From contig LUVW01000004.1 in assembly GCA_001661515.1 (NCBI GenBank), positions 660,514-724,513 of the forward strand: a stretch of 64,000 nt of DNA, written 5' to 3'. Within the stretch, counting starts at the first letter, position 1, and each line of letters begins with the position of its first letter. This document shows, one piece after another, positions 55,389 to 64,000 of this stretch. This DNA is from Capniomyces stellatus (lineage: Eukaryota; Kickxellomycota; Harpellomycetes; Harpellales; Legeriomycetaceae). The notes under the pieces are model-generated. The model saw only the letters and a list, made by a program, of their open reading frames with translations. It had not been told where the DNA came from and did not search any database. The position numbers were made by a program, and so were the translations under genes.

Positions 55389-57466
55389 ATGGCGAGATTA
55401 AAGATATCGAGGTTTGCAATGTATGCGATGGGGTCGGTAGGAATAGTGGTATTTTTGGTGCTGAGGGCGTATATGAGGCATATGTTATATTACCCAACAT
55501 GTGTAGAGTTGGCGGGGAGTAGTGGGTCGGTGATGGCGTTGATAAATTTGGGGATGATACTGTTTGTGTTGGTGGGAAAGATGTTTGTTCGGGTGTTTTT
55601 TGGGAGCCTTCGGTCGATAGAGGTGGAGAAGCTGTATGAGCGGGGGTGGTTTGCGGTATCGGAGACGTGTTTGGCGTTGACGATATTCCGAAGCGACTTT
55701 GACATATACACGGTGGTGTTGTTTGGGCATCTTTTGTTTCTGAAGGTGTTTCATTGGCTGATTGAGGAGAGGTCAGAGTATATGGAGCAAAGGCCTACGG
55801 TGGATATGGGGGCGGTGTATAGGATGGCGACGTTGGCGGTATTGTTGTTGGTGACGGATGTGTATATGGTGATGTATTCGATTTATTACTTGAATAACTA
55901 TGGGTCGTCGATGATGTTGTTGTTTGGGTTTGAGTATCCGCTTCTGATTGTTGGGTTGGCAATGGTGTGTTTGAAGTTTGGGATGAACTTGGTAGATTCT
56001 TTACAGGAGAGAGAGTGGCAAAACAAGTCGATATATATTTTTTATATTGAGTTGATATCAGGTAAAGACAACAAGAGTATAAATATATTGTGAATGTAAA
56101 TGTAAATGTATTTTTAATGGAAAAGTAAATATAAATATAATGGGTATAATGGGTAGATTTGGTGAGATTGCTAGTGTATACGGGATTGTTTGTGTTGATA
56201 TTGAAGGAGAGAGGATTTCCACTGCATATATTGAGGGATATTTACTTGACAGCAAGAAGCTTTGTGCAGAAATGTCAGGGATGGATAAAGTACCGTCGGG
56301 CTATCCAGAGCATGAACGAGATGTATGCAACAGTTACACAGGAGCAGCTTGAAGAGTTGTCGGACAGAACATGTATTATATGTAGAGAGGAAATGGTTGG
56401 GCCATCAGAACCAAAAGCAGAAAAAGAGAATGAAGGAGAAAAAGAAAAAGAAAAAGAAAAGGAAGAGTCAGGATCAGGATCAGGGTCAATAAAGAGCAAT
56501 GAAGAAATAAAAGAAGGAATAAAAGAAAAAGGAACGAGTAAAATGAATAGAGAAATTACAGATGTACCAAAGAGGTTGCATTGTAACCATATATTCCATT
56601 TCAACTGTTTGCGTAGTTGGTTGTCGAGGCAGCAGAGTTGTCCAACGTGCCGTAGACCTGTTTTAGACCGACAACAAACACCAGAGACAACAATAGCAGC
56701 AGCAGCAGAGGCAGCAGCAACAGCAGCAGTAGTAGTAACAGCAGAAGAACAAATACCAAGAACAGAGTCAGAATTAGGAATAGGATCAGGATCAGGAATG
56801 GTTCGAGAGAGTAGTGCAAGAAAAAGAGATTCAGTATTGGAGGATTTGCAAGAGAGTAAAGAGAATCAAACAAGAGATTCAGGGTTACAAAGAATGGTGA
56901 TGAGCCAAAGAGTTGATATTGGAGGAACAGGATTAGAAAGTATTATTGGGGGAAATATAGGGGGAAGTATGAGGGGGAATATGGGGGGGAATATGGGGGG
57001 AATAGTGGGGTATGGGTATGGAGCACCACAATTGATTCCATTGACAGGAGGATTTGGGGAAATGAGAAACAGCAGTTTAAGTGGGTTTGGGTTGGATCTG
57101 AGTGGAGGAGTAGTGAGGGATTTGGGTAGATTAGGGGAAGAAGAGCCGGAAATGGAAATGAGTATGGAGCTGACAGAGGAGCAACTGCGGGTGTTGGAGA
57201 GTAACAGTCGCGAGGGAATAATGGAGCGGCTAAAAGTACTGGCTAAAGTGACGATCCAGATCCAGCAGAGTATGGATGTGTTGACTCGGATGATGAATTG
57301 TCTGCCGCCTTTGGAAGATGGAGCGGGTACATTGCAGAGCAGCAGTAGTGTTGGCGATAGTAAAAGGTCCGATTTGGGGGTGGCAGCTGGAATTGAAAGC
57401 AGCAAAGGAATAGGAATAGGAATAGGAAAAGGAAAAGAGAACGAAAATGTAAACATACAACACTAG
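55389..57466 (+). CDS. HRD1: ERAD E3 ubiquitin ligase Hrd1/synoviolin (two exons)
   Basis: ER-membrane RING-H2 ligase that retrotranslocates and ubiquitinates misfolded proteins and, in yeast, HMG-CoA reductase. Exon 1 55389-56061, intron 56062-56156 (95 bp, GTAAAG...GGTAG), exon 2 56157-57466; 660 residues. The N-terminal six-helix region contains FGSLRSIEVEKLYERGWFAV, FLKVFHWLIEERSEYMEQRP and FGFEYPLL, all family hallmarks; exon 2 continues with ILKERGFPLHILRDIYLTAR. The RING Cys/His set is complete: C297, C300, C367, H369, H372, C375, C386, C389. The loop between C300 and C367 is 66 residues, where about 12 are usual; the extra is Glu/Lys and Gly/Ser repeats. The C-terminal part is Gly/Met/Glu-rich. 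Ends in a convergent pair with RECQ4, 165 bp apart. Confidence 0.94.
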
Positions 57467-57631
57467 TAGTAGTAGTAGTAATAGTAGTGGTATGTTTGAC
57501 AAATTGACTTTAATCACGTGTTTTTAATTACATTTTATTGTTTTAATATTTTATAGTTCTAGTTTTATTATTGTTTATAATAAATAAATTGACAAATCTA
57601 AAGTAAATAGTAAACATGAAATAAGAGGAAA

Positions 57632-60600
57632 TCAAGATGGAGATGGTATGTTGGAAATGATAGATGGTTTGGAGTGGTGGTCAAGGAGTAGTTTGTGAGC
57701 GGTTAGAGCAAAGGAAGGAAAGTGGATGTCAGAGTGTTTGAAGAGAGCAAATGCAGAGGTCCAGCTCCATTGAGAGAAGGGGTGTTTGGCAGAGTTGAAG
57801 CCAAAGAAGATTCTAGCAATGGCGTGACCTGAAGAAAAGCTGGAGCTGAACTGGGAAATAAAGTTGGAGATTGAAGAGGTGATGTAGGGGTTGTTGGTGA
57901 TGATGGTTGGTGGTTGGATTTGAGTAGATTCCGAATCAAAGGTTGAGTTTGGGATTGGGGCAAAGTAAGCGTTGATGGTAGAGTTGATGAGATGAGGTTG
58001 TTGGTCTAGATGGGGTAGAGAGATGGCTTGAGAGTATAGAGAGTGGAGAGCGTTGATTTTGAGGATGGATGAGTTAGTGATTGATTGGACAAAGGAAAAG
58101 AGCAGAGTGGTGAGGTGACTGAGAGCAAAGTCAATGAGGTCAGAAATGTTGGTAGTGGGATTAGTAGTGGGATTAGTAGTGGGATTAGTAGTGGGATTAG
58201 TAGTGGGATTGGATAGGCTGGATAGGTTGATTTGGAGAAGAATAATGGGATCTGATTGGACAACAACAAGAGAACTGAAAGTTGTAAGTTTGGCCAGAAT
58301 GTCAGCCGGATGCAAGTTGAGAGAGTTGGCAGCAGTGACCAGGTCGACTGAGCAGCTGAACTTGTTGCGGTTGACTGAACCAATAGCCAGAACCGACTGC
58401 AGAAACGTGTAGTTTCGGTGCAGTTTGTACATGGCCAAAATCTGGGCAACAGAGCTGGACTTGAGAGCGGCACAACTGATGGTTAAAGATCTGTTCCACA
58501 GTGTTGAATTTAGATTAGTTGAATTTAGATTAGTTGAATTGGTTGGAACTAAACTGATACATTCAGTCAGGTCGTTCAGGTAGGTTATGCAGGTGGTGAG
58601 AGTAGCAAGGTCAACGTCGAGTTGAGTTAGCGAGTCATCGTCGGTTGAAACAGAGCCAAACCATTGAGTTCCCAAAGGAGCGGTGTGGGGGTGGGTGAGG
58701 ACGGTTTTGACGAGCCGACGAACCAAACCGAGTTCAACGCAGCTGCCATAAACCAGGTTGCGGACTAGGGCAAACTCAGCATCAACGTTAGAAACCAGGG
58801 CGGTGCAGAAAGAAGGCCGACCATCACGGCCAGCACGACCAACCTCCTGAACGTAGTTTTCCATAGACCTTGGAACGTTGTAGTGGACGAGAACGCGAAT
58901 ATCAGACTTGTCCATGCCCATGCCAAAGGCAACAGTAGCAACGAGCACAAACTTTTCGCCAATGTTGTTCATGTACCTGTGCTGGATATCGAGTCTTGTT
59001 GCGTAGTCTAGGCCTGAGTGGAATGCAAACGCCCGGATATTGTTTGACGCCAACACTTCACGCGCCACTCGCTCACACTGCCTCTGCGTCATTGCATATA
59101 CCAGCACTGCTCCACACGCGTCAGTTGCGTAGTGACACTTTATCAGGTCTACTAGCGCCTTGTCCTTGTCCTTGTCCGCTAAGCCTCCGTCTACATGCAC
59201 AACTTGGCACTTGAGGTTTGTCCTGCTCAAACAGCTGCTCCTCACCACCGCCTTGCTGTAGTCTAGCCCTCCAAGCTCACACAGCTTCCTCGCCAACGCA
59301 TCTGTTGCTGTCCCTGTCACTGCCAGCACACACTCTACTCCCAGATTGTACCGCAACACTCGCCCTACTTTCAGGTACGCTGGCCTAAAGTTGTGCGACC
59401 ATTCTGATACACAGTGCGCCTCGTCAATCACCGCAAATCCTACCCCACTCATCCCCCCACTCATCCCCCCACTCCCTACCACTCTGCTAACCGCTCCTCC
59501 CGCAACCTTTTCGGCCGACATAAACACCATATCCACCTCCCCCCGACCCACCAACTCACACGCCTTCGCCTCCAAATCGCTTGCACTCACTTTTATCCCC
59601 CGAACACATCTCGGTAGCTTCTCAATCTGGTCCTGCATCAACGAAACTAGCGGACACACCACTAACGTCACCTCCTTCTTTCCCACTCCTCCCTCCATGT
59701 ACATCATCACCTGTCCAATCAACGTCGCCATTATGTACACAAACGATTTTCCCCCTCCTGTCGCCATAATCACCAACGTCGACTGCCTGTTCACTACCCT
59801 CTCAATCGCCTCCACTTGCCCCTCCCTAAACTCATTGTACCCAAACACTCTTTTTGCCATCATCCCCACATCCACCCTCTTCTTACTCTTCCTTATATAC
59901 ACCACCCCCTCTTCCTCTTCCTCTTCCTCTTCTTCCTCTTTTTCTTTTTCTTCTTTTTCTTTTTCATTTCTATCTGTTATTGCTAAACTCAACTCTTCCA
60001 TAATCTCATTATACTCCTTTTCTCCAATCCCTATTTTCCCCTTGTTGCTTGTTTTCTTGCTTCTATATTCCATCATATTCTCCATTTCTTCTATTTCCTC
60101 CCCTTCCTTCTTCTCCAATCTGCTCTTTGCTCTTTCTTCTTTCTTGTCTGCTCTCTTTGACAACTTCTTGTAAAACTCGCTTCTTCGATCTGCCGCTCCA
60201 ATCCGCGTATTTCTCTTCTTCAGCTTCAGCTTTGTAAAGTTTTGACTAACCATTCTACCCCCTCCCATATTTCCATCCCCCATATTTCGCTTCTTTCCAA
60301 CATATTGCTTTGTAGTTTTATCCACCGGTTTCACTATTCATCATTATTATAATCATCAATATAATCATCATTACTATTACTATTACTATTACTAATTGTT
60401 ATTTAATAATACTTACGTTTTATTCGCCTTGTAGATCGCTTCTGTGTTGGCCTCTTCTTGTACTATTATAACAACAAACATTCATTTTTTACATCAAGTA
60501 TAAAACCTCGTTGCATTTAAACCTCATTACATTAAAACTACCATGTATCCTACCTCGCTGCTCTCTTTGCTTTCTTTGCTCTTCTTGTCCCCATTCTCTC

Positions 60601-61784
60601 TATCCGACCCAACATCTCTGCTTTCCACAATCTCCAAAACCCCATTGCCTCCAAACCCTCCAAACCCCCCATCTGCCATAATCCGCTCCATTTTCTTCTC
60701 CTTACTCAGCTCGCTAAAACCTCCAAACTCTACTGCTTTAGTGGCCCCTTCCTCTGATTTGCTGCTATTCCTCTGTCCCCACTTGTTGTTGTCTCCATTG
60801 CCAATTATTTGTCCCAGTTCCTTTATTTTTATCGTTTTTCTAATCGATGGCCCAAATCCACGCCCCTCTTGCCCCTTTCCATCTAATCTTGCCATGTTCT
60901 CTATTTGCTTTTCTATCGGCATATCCTCAATCGACTTGAACTCAAACCCAACATCCCTTCCTTTGCCCACTCCTTCCATCCCAAACAACCCTCTCGCCCC
61001 AACACTCGGCTTACAATCCAGTATCTTGCCCGTTTCCCCTCTACCATCAACCCTCGGCCTCTTACTTTCCTGCTCACTTTCCTGCTTATTCCCCTGCCTA
61101 CTTTCCTGCCTTTTTGTCCCCAAATTCCCCTTCAACAAGTCTATCATTGTTATCCACATATTTATTCATTACTCCAACATAACTTGTCTATCAAAACATA
61201 CCCTACTTTTATCTTATACTTACCTTTGGTACTTATTTCCTTTCCAACCAACTCGCTCTTTCGTTTAACTCTTTCCAACACTTTCTTGCTTGTTATTTGC
61301 ATCTTTTCTACCTCTCCTACCACACCACTAAACCCTCTACTCACTTTACACATACTTGTATCCATCTCATTCTTTCCCCCCCTGGTATTTGACTCCATTA
61401 AACTCCCCACCATTCCTCCCGATCTTCGTCGCTCTGGTGTTCTTACTGCTAGTCTCTGCTTAATCAAATGATACCTCTTGTACTTCTCTCCTACATTTTT
61501 CATATACCATTTCCTCCCCCGTTAACTTCTTTATTCACTCACCTCTCTCCCTCCCTCCCCTTGCCCTTTATTTTTGTTTCAAAAACACCCTATTCATCCG
61601 TAGTTTTGTTTTATATCCAAACCTTACCCAATTTCGTGTTCTGTACCAACTCAGAGTTGCTAGGAACAGCTCCATGCACTTGCTCGTACTCCTTTTCCCA
61701 TCTCTTTAGCTCCACTTTTAGCTCTTTCAATTCCGTTTCCAGCTCTACTCTCCGGTTTTGATCCCTTTGCACCGGAATTTCCAT
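57632..61784 (-). CDS. RECQ4: RECQL4-type DNA helicase fused to an N-terminal Sld2-like domain (five exons)
   Basis: Exons on the minus strand: 61784-61628, 61490-61224, 61140-60554, 60462-60417, 60333-57632; introns 137, 83, 91 and 83 bp with GT donors and AG acceptors; phases agree, 1,252 residues. Exons 1-2 give ELKVELKRWEKEYEQVHG...KLGEKYKRYHLIKQRL, the Sld2/RECQL4 N-terminal signature. Exon 4 into 5 gives YKKRPTQKRSTRRIKLKPV, the basic Sld2 motif. Helicase motifs follow: EFREGQVEAI, Walker A ATGGGKS (Lys548), VIDEAHCVSEWSHNFRP (Asp656) and VAFGMGMDKSDIRVLVHYNVP, which resemble RECQL4 rather than BLM/Sgs1. The C-terminal IHFPSFALTAHKLL also fits RECQL4. Family roles: replication initiation (Sld2 part) and repair helicase. 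The NPTT repeat (about 58148-58210) is a local expansion. The open frame before exon 5 starts only at a GTG, consistent with splicing rather than a start there. Confidence 0.9.
58148..58210. repeat. In-frame 12-bp repeat in RECQ4 coding region
   Basis: Five tandem copies of GTAGTGGGATTA (+ strand) encode repeated Asn-Pro-Thr-Thr on the minus strand, between the helicase core and the C-terminal domain. Probably variable in number. Confidence 0.9.
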
Positions 61785-63839
61785 TTTATTCCTTTGTTTA
61801 TATTCTATCTCCACTCTACTATTATTTTTCGCCTTTCACTTTTGCTGTCTCGTTTTCTTCTGCTTTCTCGTTTTCTTTTGCTTTCTCGTTTTCTTTTTTA
61901 AAATAAACTATTCAACATACCCTTTAGCCCTTATTTTTATTCTATTTTTTCCTACTTTTGTCAACAAGCTCCAAATCTCTCAATCTACCTTTCCTTTTTT
62001 TTTTAAATTTTATTTTCCTTCTTTCTTTTATATCTTCTCAGGTTTATTGTTGACAACTAGTATCGCCAACCAACAAGCTCACTTTTGCAACCAAATTACC
62101 CTCAACTTGTTTACTCTCTTGATATTTCTATCATCATTACATAAAATCTACAATTATTTTATAGCCACTGCTTGGTCTTTTCTGTATTTATATTTGTATT
62201 TTATTTGTTTAGAAAAATACGATTCCATCAAATCAGCTGCCATAAAATGCGTTTTTATTTACTATTTACTATTTATCTAATCTTTTTTTAATTTTTATAT
62301 ATCGCAGCATTTCTATTTTGTTACTGCTATTCTTCTTACGCTGCTCATTGTCTTTTCTTGCTCACACCTAATCAGTCAGATAAGCAGCGCAGCAATGCTT
62401 GAAAAGGTTTAGTATTCTGCCCAGTATTCACCGCTAGAACCAAACACAACAATCCAAACCTTCATACCAATTCCTTACTCTACACCCCCTTTCCATACAA
62501 AAACTTTAGGGGGTTGAACTGCTTTTATCAGTTCAACTCTGTTCTTTCTTTTTTTTTGGTTTTCACATTACCCACTACATTCTAATCAGATCCTGCTTCC
62601 TCTACTTTACACGGTACACAGAAACATAAAACTAGAATTATTAAAATGTCTTGGTATTCATAATTTATTTCGTCGTTTCTTTTATTACAATTTTCAGTCA
62701 GGTTGAATGTTGGGCTTTATCAGTTCTTCAAGCTAGACTGACCAAGTGCAACAGGTTTCAAACCAATTCTCTTTTTCTTCCCTCTATATTATTGTTTAAA
62801 AATAGGCACACATTTTCAAACTAAACCAATGGACATTGTCTTTGTCAAGAATTTGAGCCTCAACTACCAATAGAGGCGTACTATCTATTTCTTTAATTTT
62901 TTTTTATTGAAATTCTTTAAATTTTTTATTGATATCCTTCTATATACATTTTTTTTACTCCATAAGATTTTGGAATTTTGAAATATGCGAATAAATAAAA
63001 TTTCACTTTGCTCAGTGTAATTCGACAACAAAAAACACCAAGTTCAACAGTATTCATTACTTGGATTTCACCCCCTCCCCCCCCCACACAAAAATAATGT
63101 GATTAAATGTTTATTGGCAAGTGCTCCTGATCCGTGTTTAGTTCTCTGGTAGATATGGTGCCATGTTGATACAAAGTGTCATCGACATTATATTAATTTA
63201 CTAATGATCAATCACATAAATATACTAGTCCAGTCTTAAAGTACCTGGAACATGTCGATATAAATCCAAAAACATGAACTGTTGGGTTATCTGAACCAAA
63301 TGTTCTTGGAATATAAAATGTACCAATAAAGTAAAAGATATTAAAGCTTTGGACTACACGGATCTCCATAAACTGACTATCAGCTATGCCAACTTGGTGT
63401 ATTGGAGAAACTAGGATACGCTTATAACACCTTCAAACCACAGGCCACTAATATATATACTTTCATAAACGGCAAAGACAACCAAGCGTTTTAAAGTATA
63501 GAAACAAATAAGTCATGTAGTTTTGACAATGCAAAGGTTGAGAAGGTTGGAAGAAAGAAAAAAATCAGTATAAAATCTACAGACTAGTATGCAAATCGAT
63601 GGTCATGAGCAATATTCCTGCTTTTTTATATACTCTTTACACTTTGATATTAATCCTATTAATTAATATATACTCGGTTACATTAGTAGTTAAAAAGCTG
63701 CCCTAGTTTTGTGTATACAAGCACAATACAATTAAAAAAAAAACCAAACACTACTAATTAGGTTAAACAAAAACACTGCTAATTAGAGTTTTTGCGAATA
63801 GGGCTACCAACTACAATAACAAAAAAAAAAAAATCAATC
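61785..63839. other. Spacer upstream of RECQ4
   Basis: 2.05 kb. Near 61830-61890 there are repeated TGCTTTCTCGTTTTC-type units. The remainder is AT-rich with T and C runs (63071-63085). No gene recognised. It should contain the promoters of RECQ4 and of the gene starting at 63840, which diverge. Confidence 0.55.
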
Positions 63840-64000
63840 ATGTCGAGTAGCGGCGGAACTGTAAACCTGTACACCGGGTTTAAAAGCCAGGCGTCAAACC
63901 TGATGTCAAATTTGGCAATAGGTGGCCCGTTAGAGTATAACTGGGCACCAGGTGGATTTCCTAGTTTCCCAACCGAAGTAGTCCCCTTTGGAATAGGATC
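63840..64000 (+). CDS. 5' end of an unknown gene, cut by the window edge
   Basis: An ATG at 63840, after a run of A residues, opens a frame that stays open to the last base (53 residues, starting MSSSGGTVNLYTGFKSQ and containing GGPLEYNWAPGGFP). GC content rises sharply at the ATG, as at other genes here. Family not recognised from so little sequence. Confidence 0.6.
   Translation, partial: MSSSGGTVNLYTGFKSQASNLMSNLAIGGPLEYNWAPGGFPSFPTEVVPFGIG

Noticed and set aside
56396..56556. Retained intron inside the HRD1 RING
   Set aside because: Splice candidates do not preserve frame and the segment lacks a pyrimidine tract before the acceptor.
58148..58210. Interstitial telomere repeat (GGGATTAGTA-like)
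   Set aside because: It is an in-frame 12-bp coding repeat giving Asn-Pro-Thr-Thr within RECQ4.
60334..60334. Start of the RECQ4 helicase at 60334
   Set aside because: The codon there is GTG, and a splice acceptor (AATAG) lies inside it. Upstream exons supply the Sld2 motifs in phase.
22033..61784. Functional gene cluster linking HMG1, HRD1 and others
   Set aside because: The genes are far apart, on different strands and mixed with unrelated housekeeping genes. Shared location is probably coincidence.

Overview
This is eukaryotic nuclear DNA, almost certainly from a fungus. It has AT-rich spacers, spliceosomal introns (about 78-218 bp, with a TACTAAC-type branch site in one case), an SSZ1-like ribosome-associated Hsp70, a sterol-sensing HMG-CoA reductase and a Mil1/TMCO4-type lipase. 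A RECQL4-type helicase fused to a Sld2-like N-terminus, insect-gut-style secreted S1 proteases and non-LTR retroelement debris suggest an early-diverging fungus (for example Zoopagomycota/Kickxellomycotina). That placement is inference. Position 1 is a 30-base poly-G run, probably a contig end or artefact.

Layout. 1-2880 (-): DNA topoisomerase III, 3' end missing. 3073-6117 (-): UTP17/WDR75. 7358-7912 (+) and 8522-8944 (-): two related small three-helix membrane proteins of unknown function. 8098-21387: a repeat-built region. A block of about 1.9 kb carrying the second membrane-protein gene occurs at 8098-9949 and again at 19370-21387, each with a single N at the same place. Between them lies a tandem duplication of a 3,857-bp unit carrying a secreted S1-family serine protease. 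Degenerate non-LTR retroelement pieces lie at its joints. 22033-25884 (-): HMG-CoA reductase. 29222-29303 (+): tRNA-Ser(AGA). 30244-31851 (+): SSZ1. 32261-34363 (-): unknown basic Q-rich protein. 38362-42213 (+): Mil1/TMCO4 (DUF726) lipase-like protein. 44510-45143 (+): ribosomal protein eS19. 45527-47232 (-): TFIIE beta in seven exons, one intron with a GC donor. 48913-49659 (-): unknown. 53081-53639 (+): HUB1/UBL5. 55389-57466 (+): HRD1 ubiquitin ligase with an expanded RING loop. 57632-61784 (-): SLD2-RECQ4 fusion in five exons. 63840-64000 (+): start of an unknown gene.

The genes are mostly housekeeping (rRNA processing, translation, splicing, transcription, ERAD, sterol synthesis, replication and repair) and do not form an obvious cluster. 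HRD1 and HMG-CoA reductase are linked by function in yeast (sterol-regulated degradation), but they lie 30 kb apart here.

The main unusual points are: (1) the protease duplication, whose joint is a chimera of two diverged retroelement copies; (2) a coding-strand shift from purine/G-rich 5' parts to pyrimidine/C-rich 3' parts, seen in most long genes on both strands; (3) the Sld2-RecQ4 fusion; (4) the small three-helix membrane protein family; (5) the HRD1 RING insertion; and (6) single-N joins that put the duplicated block's true structure in doubt.
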